64,000 nt of DNA from Torymus aiolomorphi (taxonomy: Eukaryota; Arthropoda; Insecta; Hymenoptera; Torymidae). Numbering within the stretch: the stretch's first letter is position 1; each line of letters begins with the position of its first letter. Location of the stretch: the NCBI GenBank assembly GCA_036365515.1, contig CM070875.1, positions 101,167,128-101,231,127 on the forward strand, in the 5' to 3' direction. Below are positions 43,732-56,689 of the stretch, piece after piece. The notes below the pieces were generated by a model. It saw only the letters and a list, made by a program, of their open reading frames with translations. It had not been told where the DNA came from and searched no databases. Both the position numbers and the translations under genes were made by a program.

Positions 43732-44515
43732 TGTAACGGGATGGCTATTGGGGGGAAAATCCCAAATAGCCACAGGCCAGCAATGCCCTAGGACACGGTG
43801 CCGCGGGTGTCGGACTAAAATGACTTGCCCGGGAATCTGCTCCTGAAATCCCGAAAACAACGCGAAGATTGCACGCGAACTTCGTTTTCCAACTAATTGG
43901 ATCGCTAATTGAAAAGCGCGCGCTCCAGGAGTAAAGCGAGTGGCCGCTAGACTCAGATATGAAAACGACCGGCGGAGTCGTTTTCCCGCGGAGGCGGCAG
44001 TATCCGGAAGAAGAACGGGTTATAATGAACAACGCGACGAGTAACGAGATATCACAGTATATTAAAACACAAATATGTACAAGCACTACGTAAGTGCTGT
44101 GGAAACAATAAGTTAGTTCGCGCGGGACGGTTAACGTTCGAACGCGCGAACGATACGGTGCACGGCGAAGCTGCTTCAAAATACGCGCGCACTAAGTACG
44201 GTGGGCTGTCACACATCCGCACGTACACGGAACAGAAAACTTGCACGGGGCGATTTCCGTGCAAGCCTTTACATTAAACGAGAGATGAGAGCAGAAATCT
44301 TACGTTTAGAAGGAGCAGCTTGTGCACTCGACCCTCTCTCGCTCTCTGTCGCTCGCACAGTGGTTACGTGCTCTTTCTCTCTCTCACTCGCTGGTTTGGT
44401 TCGGCAGGTAGGCTGGCTGCCGCACAGTGGTCCCAATCCATCTTTACTGGTATTTTGCCTGCTTCAAGCGAATTTTTCACGGATCAAAGTGATTCAAGCG
44501 GGATATTAAAGCTTC
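43732..44515 (-). mobile_element. Solo LTR
   Basis: Begins on the plus strand with TGTAACGGGATGGCTATT, homologous over about 130 bp to 53977-54102, which is the end of an LTR followed by a primer-binding site and gag. No gag or pol adjoins it here. Its far end is not clear; about 44515 is where GC-rich sequence gives way to AT-rich DNA. Confidence 0.6.
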
Positions 44516-46226
44516 TATAATTTAGAATTGGAAGCCACTACACACAAGGTTGAGAACCCTTCAGCTTTTTCTAACCTAGAATAAATAAAAAAGATTTCAC
44601 AATGTATTAACTTAATATGAAAATTAAAAATTATTCATATATTATATGATAAAAGAAACTTATCTGAGAATTGCAGTAGTAGAGTACAGTAAGCTTTCCT
44701 CTTGTTGTTACTTTCCTACATGTAACAGCTGAAATGCAGTTCACATCTACACAGTTGCATCTCAGGAGCCTATCGTTATGATATCATAAGTTCATAACTT
44801 GCATTTAATCTCTTCTTGCTATTCAATATAAATATGTTTCTGAACTGAATGTTAAATTAAATACAAGATTGGCCTGAGGGTGGTATGGGGGTGTAAACGT
44901 GTGATGCACACTGCTCTCCTTTAAGGATGCCTCCAATAGGCCAGTCAAATTAGTCTTTTTTTTGCCTGTTTTGAAACCTAATTGTAAGCTGACCTTATCA
45001 AGCGGGTTATGATTGGGGAGGTCATCAGGAACAATAACCCGTTGAATGAATATAAAAATTTACATGGGAAATGTTTTTAATTAACAATTGAATGCTCGGA
45101 AAAACAGTTTTTCGACTGCTACAAAAAAACTACTGACTTTACAGAAAAAAGTTCAAAGTAAACTTTGTAGATAGTAAAAAGATCTATCAAACGCAATTTA
45201 CAGATTTAAATTTAGTTAATTTGTTTATCTGCAAATCGCAAAAAACTGCTTAAAAAGGCCATTTTTACGATTGTTTATTACTCTTTTAAAAATGTCGCTA
45301 GACGCTTGATAACTCGTTTAAGTATAGCTCTTATAGCACTTAATAAGCAGTTAAAATTTTAGCTAAAAACATTTAATAGTTTTTGCATAATTCCATTTAT
45401 TTATTAGATTTTGGTCATTTTTGCATGATTTTTCACAAGCCGTGGGACGTCGTACGAGGATGCAGTAAACGGATTTTGAAAGTTTAACATCTCTACTTTC
45501 ACGAACAATTAATAGCTAAGCGATTTTTTCAAATTTAATTGTTTAAAATCGCAAAATAAAAAGAAGTCATTTTTTTTTGTTATAAATAAAAGCAATTGCG
45601 GCTCGACTATTGGTCGTAGATAATAGACAGTAGGTTCGTTGGAAAGCTGGCATTTTTTCACAAATTTTAAGGGGTCTACGAACTCTCTAAGTGCTCTGGG
45701 AGGCGAGATAATTTTTTTTTTGTAAAAATTGCTGTGTCTTCAATTATTAATATTAAGAAACGAGACAGGGACGAAAAATTGAATTAATAGTTGTACTAAC
45801 AGAAAAAAAATATTTCCTCACATTTATTGCAAAATTACATTGTTATAAATAATCACGAAGGCGCGGGTCTAAATTGGAGAAGGCTACAAGTGTCACGCGC
45901 AAAAACTGAGCGTAGGAACTTCAAATCCGACGTGCTCGAAATTTTTTTCATATCTCAGTATATAATTGACGTAAACCCTTCATTTTTTTTTAATTTGGGG
46001 TAGCTCGCCAAAATATTAACATACAGCCTACTCATTTCCCCGAAAAAATTTATTTAACAATACTTAATTAACAACAATTATTTTTATTAACTTTTTTCTG
46101 TTTTTTTTTTTCATAAATAAAGATGAATTAGTTATAGATAAATGCTGTGGTGTCTACTACTAGTTAATGAAATAATAAAAAATAATGTATTTGTTTTGAA
46201 AAAATCATTTATTGCAGATTTAACAC
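44516..46226. other. AT-rich non-coding DNA
   Basis: No convincing genes. Homopolymer T runs are frequent. It may contain the 3' terminal region of the nuclease-encoding element to its right, but I found no inverted repeat partner beyond 50830. Confidence 0.35.
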
Positions 46227-47850
46227 TTAAATGGTTTTTTTACGTTTTTTTGCCTTTGTTGGGCGTGATACTGACTCATTCAGTTCTTGATTATGTTCTT
46301 CTATTTCTTTTTCTTCATCTTCATCTTCTTCTTCTTCTTCTTTATCTTCTTCATCTTCTTCATCATTTGTTTCTTGTGTACTTGGCGGGATTTCGCATTC
46401 GGTTTCGAATTACTCATCATATTCTGCATCATCATGCATGATATCTGCCATATCAATAACCATTTCTTCCACATTTGTGCAGGTTTGACCATGGCATGAT
46501 GAGCATATATTTGAGCATCGCAAGCCATGCTTCCGGCTGCTGCATGTCTTTTTCTTGCACCCCGTTTCACATCTACAGCTAATTTTCCGCAGTACTTCGT
46601 CTGGGATGAGCGGCTCTAGTGTGGGAACGGGGTGTAAAACATCAAGTCGCTCTTTCCAACCCCAATCCGTCGGATTTTTTGTGAAACCTTCCCACTGCTG
46701 TACTTGAAGATATGTGCGAAATGCATGCTGCATTGTGGCACCTTCAGTAGGCGGCAAATTTTCAAGTTTTGCGGAACCTTTTAACGCAGACTTTTGGAAG
46801 TTTAGATATCGCTGCTCATATAAACTTTTTTTATCTTTTTTGGTTCCATATAATCGGCTAACAATTTCATATGCACTCACAGCTAAAGCTTCAGGCATCG
46901 CATTGGGATCATAAAAGCGTTGAGCCTGTTGTTGGAGAGCGTTGTCGTTTAATAAAATATTGATAATTTTATTTTTGCCTTGCTTAGAAAAACAGGACGT
47001 AGTATCACATCTTGTGAACGCGTGAAGGAACGTGAGCAAATACTGTAATTTTTCATGTTTAAAACTATTGCTGTCGTAAATACTGTCCTGTATATTTCCT
47101 TTGCTGGGTTTTAAAAAGTAGATGGTGTTATACGGTTTGTGTTTGTTTAATATTACCAGTAAATCTATGTCTTCTCCAACGATCCACGTTCTCCACGTAA
47201 GGCTGCATTTTTCCGCCGTGGTGACTATAAGAAAATCGGCATCCTCCTCGGCGACTAAAGTGGTGCAATTTTCTTTTTTGAACTGTTCGCACAATAATGT
47301 TATTAATTTTTTTTTATTTTTATTTCGACTTAAAAATTTGTCCTGTGAAATTGAAATAACAGTTTGTCTATTAAATTCAATTTCACGGCCCAAATTTTTA
47401 TTTTCTCTCCGTGACCTCTCAGCGGCCTTTGTACTTTTTGTGCTAAGTCCGTCGGGATAACCATCGAAAACTATAGTACAGTTTCTACTATAATTATTGA
47501 TAGCGTAATTAACGTAGTGCTGTACTATAAATTCGATGGAATTATTCGTATCCCAACGAACTTTATGCAGAAGAAAGTCGCCATCGATTACATAGTAATC
47601 CTGCTCATTTTGTGGAAGCTCTGTTATTTTACTCAAATTGTCGTAGAAAGAAGACTTGCGTCCTTTCCGCATACCACCCTCGTCAAAAAGTGGGAGCGGA
47701 TAAGGAGCAAGCTCATATTATAAGAATTTTCGCATGTCTGATTTGCTTTCAATATTTAGCGATATTCTTTGAAATAACAATGTAGGATCGATCGCTACTA
47801 CTTCATTGTCTATCTTTATCGATGAAGTGACTGTCTTGAAAGATAATACC
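46227..47850 (-). pseudogene. XPG-like nuclease and CXC-motif part of a large element protein
   Basis: The main frame is 46410-47672. Residue blocks typical of the XPG/FEN nuclease fold: YYVIDGDFLLHKV, IVFDGYPDG, VAEEDADFLIV, VGEDIDLLVIL and FTRCDTTSCFSKQGK, all with acidic metal-binding positions. Then comes LQVQQWEGF and a Cys-rich block CRCETGCKKKTCSSRKHG then CSNICSSCHGQTC, like a tesmin/TSO1 CXC motif. A stop at 46410 is followed in the same frame by an acidic tail and a basic end KAKKRKKTI, stop at 46227-46229, so the natural protein was longer. Upstream, the frame continues from the previous ORF as DNEVVAIDPTLLFQRI. XPG-like nucleases with Cys-rich motifs are reported for Academ-type transposons; I infer that grouping. 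DNA cleavage is the likely role. Confidence 0.65.
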
Positions 47851-48570
47851 TTGTCTTTTTTTTTTCAATTTGATCGATCCAAAGTTCCCGCCGACAATTT
47901 TCTTAATACATTCTAAACCTACCTCGTATGCTTTGTGGCAGTTTATTTTATCGCCACCTACTATACCACTACTAATCGATATTATATTGTGCGTTACAGG
48001 AAATGGATTGTGGTTCTGAAAATATTCTGTTAACTTGTTAAAGTCCTTCAAATCTCTCTTAATACGAGAATTACTTGCGTCGACATGTTGATCAGACGTT
48101 GCGTAAGTAATATTACAGAATTTCTCCACAGTATCTGTAACTTGGATTAAAACGATCGTTGATAAAACCCACTTACATAATGTACTGTCAGTTATGCCGC
48201 GTCCATGTGTTAAGTCGCCACTCACTTTCATTGGCCGCATCAACATTTGTTCAATGAACATATCAGACCACGTTCCGGATCGATATTTGTCCACTCGCCT
48301 AATAGTAAAATAGCCTAAACGACTGAATTTCTCAAACTCTATTACGTCCATTATATTTTCAAGATTGTACATATCTTGTAAATATAAGTGGGCACTTTTG
48401 GCGTACAAATTATGACCGCTAGCGTGGAAATAAGGCAACATTTTCTGTACACACTCGAGGTGCATGTTCCAGTCACCACTTCTTTCTGCTTGAATAAATT
48501 GTTTTGCAAAATCTATCATTTTTAAATACTGAATCCACAATTCGGCTGTTGGTCCGTTCTCTTTAATCAA
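47803..48570 (-). pseudogene. Middle segment of the nuclease-element protein
   Basis: 255 residues beginning IKENGPTAELWIQYLKMIDF and including WNMHLECVQKMLPYFHASGH, NLYAKSAHLYLQDM, THGRGITDSTLCKWVLS and TYATSDQHVDASNSRIKRDL. These conserved blocks always lie between an N-terminal zinc region and the nuclease in this group. The frame is offset by one from its neighbours at both ends: the left shift is in an A run at about 47858-47867, the right in an A run at about 48578. Both junctions therefore look like single-base indels in one long gene. Confidence 0.65.
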
Positions 48571-50545
48571 ATTTTTTTCTTATTTCTTCAATATTATTTT
48601 GTTCAAGCAACGTGTGAAATTCCGACTTTTCTACATACTCGAGCAAATTCTTTTGAACAAATACTTCTGATTCCGATAGATTCATAGTAGAAAAAATGAT
48701 ATGTGATAAAGCATTTTGGATTAAAATGTGTCCTCTGATTGCTCTGGAATACGCGTGGCCACTTAATGCTTTTTCAGCTGAAACTTCAGCGTACAACTGG
48801 CAAAAAGAATCTTTTAATCCACTGCCGTCCATCACATATCGGACTGCGCCAAGATATGACATGAGCATATGATATCCTCCAAGCCTCACAACGATTTTAT
48901 TAATTTTTATTTCATTTGGAGTTCCCTTACAGCATTCTACAATTTCACGAGCTTTTTGATAAAGCGGTTGATCAAAGGCTACAAAAACATGTTTTTGATT
49001 TTGGGCTATACACTTTTCGTTAGCTTTGTTTAAAACTGTAAAAATTGTGTCATAACTACTGGGCGGGGCATTTACGAACGGGACCGGAATTATTTTCGAT
49101 ATGTTGAAAGGTTTTACCTGCGTACATTGCTCCATAAAACTGTTCCAACCGCTTAAGTTTTCTCGCCGTATGTAATTCCCATAAAACCATAATAAATATG
49201 TAGTCTCTACATGATTTTGCGTTATTGGATTGTTTATAGTTACATCTTCAATCACAATATTTTTAAGCCCCGCGTGCACTCCTCTTTGAAAGTTTTGAAG
49301 ATGGACGAAACCAAAAGCGCCTACGTTATTAGCCGAAGGAATACGAGCTAAGCGTTCTATTTTAGTATTTGTTGATATTTCGGAGGCAGGAGTTGCACAG
49401 ATAATACCACCCATCGCATGGAAAGTATTCCGACCATCTATTGTGCACGTGTTGTGGTCGGCCTTATCGTATACAAACTGAAAATAAGCTGCACCGGAGT
49501 CATAAGTTTCGGGCTGACAAACTATAGAAGGTTCAAAAAGCTGCGTTTTATAATAGGAAGCACATAATACAAGATAAGCCAATGAATCTATGAGATTTTT
49601 CGATGCATGCTTCTCATACATCATAGTTGACAAACCCAATAAAATCGGGGATAAAAATGACCGAGGTCTTACGGAGGATATAATAATATGACAAAGTGGC
49701 ATGACTCTTTTATCCCACATTTCATTTTTCCTTTTGTTACTTCTCATCAAAATATCGAAAAACGATTGTAACGTCGGTGGTATGTCATCTTTGATGTTAT
49801 CAAAAAAATGATCAGGCGCAGGATAATTAACTGTATCATAATACTTCGATGTTATATCTTCAAGGAGCAATTCCGCTGCTGTATCAATAATCCGTTTGCG
49901 TTCGGCTTTAACATCTGAGTTTTTATTGTTGTACCATTCCGCAGAAAGAATCTTATTTCTTACAAACGCGAAACAAACAACTAAATCTTTTTTTACTTTA
50001 TAAACGGAAATTGCGTCACCAAAATATTCTACTAGTTTATTGCGAATTGTGTCAAGTTTGCAAGGAAGTTCTTCTTCTTCTTCTTCTTTGTATTCGCTTA
50101 AAATACTTGCAATGGAAAATTGACACTGCTCATCACTAAACTCGCATAAATAAGAGATAATATAGTCCACAACGTCAGATGTATCTTTACGCATAGGTCG
50201 ACCGGTTTTATGAGACGGTCTAAAAATTGAAAATTTTCGTATGCAAAAATCATGGTAACGGGCGCCCCGTTCTACCAAATCTACGTTTTCAATAAGTTTT
50301 TTAAAAACTGTATATTCTTCTCGAAGGTTATCTCGTAAAGTTTCATCGTTCTGGCGTGAAGTAATTTTTTCTAGAATATTGCCCTTTAAAGTGTCGCTAC
50401 TAACAATTTTGACTTTCGAAAGATTCGCGTTAGGATATTTTTCCCTTTTAGCATTGTACTCGTGCGACGCTTCTTCCCCGCAAAAAATACAATATTTGCT
50501 AAAATCAAACTGCTGTAGAGCAATAGTATTTTGTCTCGCAGTTAC
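48563..50545 (-). pseudogene. N-terminal half of the nuclease-element protein
   Basis: The frame runs from after TAA at about 50544 and is open to 48563; the ATG at 50278 only opens its 571-residue tail. Upstream in frame: KYCIFCGEEASHEYNAKR, then GARYHDFCIRKF, a Cys/His zinc-binding pattern. Then come a Glu-rich segment, PPTLQSFFDILM, VVRLGGYHMLMSYLGAVRY, MDGSGLKDSFCQLYAEVSAE and LSGHAYSRAIRGH. The order of blocks matches a large insect and marine-invertebrate family of element-encoded proteins. It ends at NIEEIRKKFD because of a shift in an A run. Confidence 0.65.
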
Positions 50546-50830
50546 TTATAAAATACTTGCTTGTTGTTGGGCAGCTTTTATACTTGACTGTTTAACATAA
50601 TTACTATGACAATTGGTATGAATTGTTAATGCTTGACACTTTTGGAGTTTTTTATGTTTATTGTCCTTCCTCTTTAAACTTGCATCAATTAAGGTTGCTA
50701 TAGTCTTCTCTTTGAGAACTCGAGCCTGCTCGGGGTTGACTAGTTTGTCACACAGCAAACAGATGTTCGCGCCGTCAGTTTCCATTTTCAAGAAAACTTC
50801 AACCTGCACAAAAATAATGTATTGTATCAA
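50546..50830 (-). pseudogene. N-terminal zinc-finger start of the nuclease-element protein
   Basis: The likely start is METDGANICLLCDKLVNPEQ, giving about 79 residues with C-x2-C early and H-x-C (HTNCHSNYV) later, a FLYWCH/BED-like arrangement for zinc. A single in-frame TAA separates it from VTARQNTIALQQFDFSKYC, so with one change it would be continuous with 48563-50545. No intron is needed. Confidence 0.6.
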
Positions 50831-51202
50831 TAAATTTTTTAATTATTGAAACTTAAGGGGGCTAGACCCCTTCTTTCTCTGAAATAAGAAGTCACATTTT
50901 AATACATAAATGTAAACTAATTATTTCATACTTTTTACATATAAAAGTGTGTATATTTACCTTACCTTATAACTTTCTCCAATGGGCCTTTTATATGGTC
51001 CAGAACCATAGTCATCGATGAATCAAGTTTTTTCACTAACCGTAAGCTTTGAAATTTTCCTGTGGATGGATTGACTCCAGATTTCAACTAAATTACTCCT
51101 TAATAGTATAATTCTCATATGAGTGTAGGGATTTTTGATCTAATGAAAAAAAAAAAAATTGTGCTGTTTTTCAAGAGTTTTTTTTTTATTTTTTTAAATT
51201 TT
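50831..51202. other. AT-rich spacer between two elements
   Basis: Includes GGGGGCTAGACCCC near 50858, a possible GC hairpin. Poly(T) near 51178-51200. No genes. Confidence 0.4.
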
Positions 51203-53103
51203 TTATATTTTTTCATAATTTTTCTGATGTAAAAATTTTTTCCGACATTTAATCCTAAATTCGGCTTTCCGGGCCAGGATCAGGAGTTCTCGGTAATCTG
51301 TGATTTGATTTTGCATTACCATCTTTTGTAGTTCTGGCCGCTCGTGTCGATGTAACATGTCTATCTGTTGAGCAATGCTAGGCACCGGAACCAACTTGAG
51401 GATCATAGCTTGGAGATTTACTACGTAATCACGCGTGATTTCGTCTCTGCCTTGAGTCCTCGTGTTTATTTCCGCCACGACGCGTTGCTGATATCCCCTG
51501 TCCCCGCCACACATGTGCGTTATGGCCTCTTTGAAATCTGGTCACGATCGTCATGTATGGCGGTTACTCCAGTACCAGGTGGCTGCTACCGCCGTTAGGA
51601 GCTCTGACAACGACGACAGCACCTCGTCGTGTCAGATTAGCTAAGTTCTGCATTCCTTTAGTTTCGTGAGGAATAATTCGTGATTCTGTAACTGTTCGTT
51701 TCATAACTAGACGCTCTGCTCCTTTGAGGACCCTGAGAACTTGATTTGCCATTTTCGGACTATCTGGCCCAGATCACGGTTCGTCTGCTAAGTCATATGC
51801 CTCTGAGAGGGGTCCCGGGTCGCGCCATTCCTTGTCTGGCGCTGGGAAAAATTTCTGGCATTATTCCTCCCAGCCTCAATTGGGGACTGGAGACTCGGGT
51901 TACTGCTGTTGAACTCTGCATACGTGAACGTGTCGTAGAATTTCACATGCGGTGATCCTCGTCTACGGCCCGTGCTTGGGGGTTGAACTCCCTCCAAGTG
52001 CGTACTTGAGGTTGCATGTTGAACTCCTTGCAGTATTCGTACACTCTCCTTAAGCTCTTTAATCTCCTCGACGAGTATTTTGATCACCGCCAACAGCTGT
52101 TCTGATAGTATGCTGTCTCCCACTGCTATCTCAGCGGTTCACGACTCACGCTGTTGTGGCCACTCCAGGTTTTGCGGCCGCGGCGGGTTTCGCGATAGCT
52201 GCCAGAACCCGTACTGCCCATTTCGTGCCAACAACGACTCTTCTTCATGGTTGCGCTTGTATTGTCGTTGCCTGCGCTGCTCTTCCAGGAGCGTTTGCTG
52301 GCGCTGCTGCTGCTCCTGCTGCTACTCCTGTTGCCGTCGCTGCTGTTCCTGCTGTGCCTGCTGTTGCTGCCGTCGCTGCTGCTCCAGCCTTTGTTGCTGT
52401 TGCTGCTCCAGCTGATGTTGCTGCATTTGCTGCTACTGCCGTTGTTGCTGTTGGAGCTGTTGCTGTTGGAGCTGTTGCTGTTGGAGGTCTCGCTCGGCTT
52501 CGGCTGTAGATGTCCCGGTGGGTGCTGCATAGCTCAATAGCTCTGTTCTAGAACCCTCCTGGCCTTTTGCATCTTCCGCTGGCTCCACTACTGCATTATG
52601 TGATTGTGGTGGCGCGTTCATCCTCAAAGACTCCGAGAGTTTCTGCCTCACTATCGGGTCATCAAGGAGTGTGGTGAACGGATGCAGGTGGTCTAGGTCG
52701 GTATTGGGATCCACAGTAGTCGATCCAGGCTTGTTCATCAACGTTAAGTCGATAAACACCCTTCGAGACTACTCGCGTTTGCACCAAGCTGCTCAGACAG
52801 CTCCGACTCTGGCACGTAATTGGCGGCACTATAATCGCCCATAAGCCGCTTGATCGTTGTCAGCATATTTACTAACTGCGGATCTGACTGCTGTAGACCA
52901 AGGGCTTGCATGGCCTCGTTAATCTCCTCTTCAGGCTGTGTATATGCCCTGTTGAGTATCGCGGATTCCGCAAACTGCGATGGTCGGGCCATGGTGTCAA
53001 TTGGCTGTGCGCTTCCCCACGAACTTATTTTACTAGCGCGAGTAGTATCCGAATTGATGGCAGAGAGAGTTTGCTTTTTCAACCCGTGAGCTAGCTTTTT
53101 CAA
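51203..53103 (-). pseudogene. LTR retrotransposon gag, fragmented
   Basis: Minus-strand pieces in different frames. 52744-53103 and 52433-52759 are N-terminal pieces. A Gln-rich stretch follows (about 52290-52500). 51788-52123 contains a possible coiled coil (ILVEEIKELKESVRILQG). 51203-51514 resembles the gag core (TRTQGRDEITRDYVVNLQ, then PELQKMVMQNQITDY and LILARKAEFRI). At least four frame changes or stops separate the pieces. No protease, reverse transcriptase or integrase follows downstream on this strand, so pol has been deleted. Gag normally forms the particle that packages element RNA. The assignment to a Ty3/gypsy-like group rests on the gag core only. Confidence 0.6.
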
Positions 53104-53960
53104 CGCGAAACCGGGTTATTTTCTAAGAGCTACGGCGGTTGCTCTTTACCTCGATAATGCACGAGGGTTTCCCGTATGTAGCTCAAAAATATAAAAGCTA
53201 TTTCTGTAATTAATTACTATTTGTAATTAAGTACGCTGAACTACTCGCACTTTTAATTTTAAAATAAATATATGTGAAAAAATATATATATATGTGTGTG
53301 ACAAAATGGACAATATCACACAAAAAAACAAAAAAATAAATATAATTTTCGCCTAAAAAAAAAATAAAACACAATTTTAAAGTTCGAGGGGATTTTTGTG
53401 CTCGAGTTTTTACTCGGGCGCACAGTCAACTTTTTGCTCCAAGAGTGCTTACCGGCTTTCTCTCGATTTCCCTCGAACTGCAAAAAAAAAAAATTTTATT
53501 TTTCATCCAAAAAAAAATAATTCATATAGGGAAGACGAGGGAAAAAAAGAAAAAAATTATCGAGTCTAGAAAAAAATTAATTAAAAAAAATTAATTATCG
53601 ATAAAAAAAATTATCGCCGTTAAAAAAAAATTTTGATTGTTATAAAAAATATTTTAATTGTTAAAATTAACAACAATAACAAGACATAATTAATTGTTTT
53701 TTAACTAACAACAATTTCCGCGATCGAGATCTCTCCTCGTCGGCACTCTAGGTCGAGGGTTTTTGGCTATCGCTCGCCTAACCTCTCGACCGCACTCTCT
53801 TTACAGCACGGCTGTGTCACGCACACGCACACACGCGCCTACGAGCTACGGCACGCAGAGCCTTTCTTTGCGGCTTACGCTCAGCTACGCTGCTGAGCTT
53901 CTTCGCGCCAACCTTCGCCACGAATGACGTACGCGCCGCAGGTGCTTCTCCACCCCCAAG
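53104..53960 (-). other. Leader region of the LTR element
   Basis: Between primer-binding site and gag. AT-rich with many A runs (53460-53660) and a CpG-rich part near 53720-53950. No frame of note. Confidence 0.5.
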
Positions 53961-53974
53961 ACGTTATGGCGCCA
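53961..53974 (-). promoter_or_regulatory. Primer-binding site of the LTR element
   Basis: Minus strand reads TGGCGCCATAACGT just inside the LTR end (two bases after ...TTACA). TGGCGCC is a typical tRNA-primer complement at this position in insect LTR elements. I cannot assign the tRNA. Confidence 0.6.
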
Positions 53975-53976
53975 GT

Positions 53977-54102
53977 TGTAACGGGATGACTAGTGGGGAA
54001 AATCCCAAAAAGTCACAGCCCAGCGATACCCTAGAACACGGTGTCAGACTAAAATTACTTGCCCGGGGATCTGCTCCTGAAATCCCGATATCATCGCAAA
54101 GA
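53977..54102 (-). mobile_element. 5' LTR remnant
   Basis: Homologous to 43732 onward (TGTAACGGGATG..., CTTGCCCGGGGATCTGCTCC). In minus orientation it ends ...CCGTTACA, a canonical CA end. It is cut short by a (TA)n array at 54103. Confidence 0.7.
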
Positions 54103-54530
<428 letters not shown>

Positions 54531-54759
54531 CATATATATGTATATATAATTATATATAGTTTTGTTGACAGCTACGTCATCTTTTTTTCTGAGGTACTTA
54601 CACGTACCATAGCACCTATTCCTTGCCCACTCTATCTATAACAATTCTATGAGGATTAGCCTTCTTGGCCTCATGAATTCGAACATTCGATGAAGTAACG
54701 CACAAGACAAACTTATAACAAGGATAATTATAAATTTGGAAAATACTTAGATTATAATG
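54531..54759. other. Unassigned spacer
   Basis: Short TA run, then mixed sequence. Nothing recognised. Confidence 0.35.
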
Positions 54760-56120
54760 AAAATTGTTATATAGGAGTTTTCGATGTCGCTGATCAAGAT
54801 TTTGCTATGGAACTTTCTAAATTCAAAATGCCGGATCCAATATAGCGGTAAAAGATTCGAAGAAAGCTTAGATTGTGCTCAAAATAGATATACGGTGGTT
54901 TTCGAAGTTGCAGAACAAGATTTTGCTATCAGATTTTAGAAATTCAAAATGGCGGAACCAATATGGCCGTTGGAAATTGGAAGGAAGCTTAGATGTGACT
55001 GAAATTTGGTATACAGGGGTTTTTGAGGTATACGGATGTTTTAGAAGTTGTTGATTATGATTTTGATATCAGAAATTCAATATTCAAAATGGTGGATCCA
55101 ATATGGCGGTTCAAAATACGAAAAATCTTAGGTTTTTCTCGAAATTGTAGTACAGGGATATTCCAGATTGCTAATCATGATCTTGCTATCAGACTTTCGA
55201 AATTCAAAGTCGAGGTCAAAAGATCGAGGGAAGCTTAGATTTTGCTTAAAATTCGTATATAGTGACTTCACCAGCGAATAAGGAAATTGTAACTTTTGTT
55301 ATTTAATTATGTGGTTTAAAAATGGATCAAAAATAAAACCCTTTTGAAATTTATGTTTTAAAAAGTTCAAACTTTATGTCGGTAAGCAAATTTTGAATAA
55401 AGAATCAAAGTAAAAATTTTATTTAATGAAAATCTGTAAATATATCCTAAAAACCAGTAAAGGAACACGCAATCTTACTATCTATATACGTTTCACCAGT
55501 GAAGGAATATATCGCCAGTAAAGAAATACTTAATAGCGGCGATTTTATGATTTTATTCTTAACAAGATAATTTCTTATATGCACAATCTTGATATAAAAT
55601 GAAATAAAAATTTTCAAAGATTCGAAAATTATCGTTCTGTTAGATAAACAATACATAGATTCATAGAAATTTTGATATTTTCATATATATAAAGAAAATG
55701 TTCGTTAACTGGTGACTGCTCCAATACTGGTGTAGTCATCCTACAAGGGTTTTCGTGGTTGCTGATCAAGATTTTGTTATTGCACTTTCGAAATTCAAAA
55801 TGGCGGAACCAATATGGGTTTTAAAAGTTCGAAGAAAGCTTAGATTTGACTGAAAATTGGTATACAGAGTTTGCTGATCTCGACCTTGCTATCAGACTTT
55901 CGAAATTCAAAACGGCGGTCAAAAGTTCGAAGGAAGCATTTTGCTTAAAATTTGTATACACGGGTTTTCGAAGTCTATGATAAAGATTTTGCTATTGGAC
56001 TTTCGAAATTCAAAATGGTGAATCCAATATGGTAGTGAAAAGTTCGAAAAATCCTTAGATTTAGCTCAAAATTGGTAAAGAGAGATTTTGGAGGGTGCTG
56101 ATCACGATTTGGCTATTATT
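54760..56120 (+). repeat. 120-bp satellite, forward block
   Basis: Units with TTCAAAATGGCGGATCCAAT, GGTTTTCGAGGT-type and GCTGATCACGATTTTGCTAT-type words, at 54760-55260 and 55740-56120, separated by AT-rich DNA (55260-55740). Units are diverged and some are partial. Open frames across it are not genes. Confidence 0.85.
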
Positions 56121-56514
56121 AATTTTTTACTGAAACACCACTGTGTTGGTTTATGGAACTATCCAAATGTAATTTATACCTCACCATTCAAAAGAGCACA
56201 CTCGTAAGTAGTAAAATTGGTTTCGGAGTCAATATTATTTTTTTTCCTGTTGAAAACATATACTTGAAATTAGAAGTTATTGGTGATATTCAAGGAAATG
56301 AGAAGATCAAGTAATACAAAAGACACATTAGGTAGTTTAAAATTTATTCAATTGCTTAACTTCCTTCAATAAAAACTCATACAATTTTAATGGTTTCCAA
56401 AATTTTATAGTGACATAGTCAATAGGTTAGACCTACTTTAATATAAAACGCATCTTTCTATTTACCTCTAGGCTGAAAAAATAGAACAGATATAAAATTT
56501 AATCACTTTCTAAA
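56121..56514. other. AT-rich spacer within satellite
   Basis: No features seen. Confidence 0.4.
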
Positions 56515-56640
56515 ACTGGGGGGTTGACGAGCGGAGCGGGTAGGAATCGTACCCCCCCCCCCCCCCCCCACCTTGCTCGCTCCGCTCGTCAACCCTCCAT
56601 TCATAAGTTCGTGAACTATTTATTTATTAGTTTTTATTCT
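56515..56640. repeat. Inverted GC-rich Helitron-like ends around poly(C)
   Basis: GGGTTGACGAGCGGAGCGGG on the left mirrors CCGCTCGTCAACCCTCC on the right, separated by about 19 C. The right side and the DNA after it match 37215-37290 near a Helitron 3' end, so this is either two Helitron ends head to head or a folded copy. It lies at the point where the surrounding satellite flips orientation. Confidence 0.6.
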
Positions 56641-56689
56641 AAGATTAATGGAAATAGTTTAAACTAGAGTATTACATAACCAATTTCCG

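Noticed and set aside
46142..46499. Plus-strand Leu/Phe-rich frames that look like membrane proteins
   Set aside because: Antisense of the acidic Glu/Asp tail of the nuclease-element gene.
52080..52540. Plus-strand Leu/Ala/Cys-rich frames
   Set aside because: Antisense of the Gln-rich stretch of the minus-strand gag remnant.
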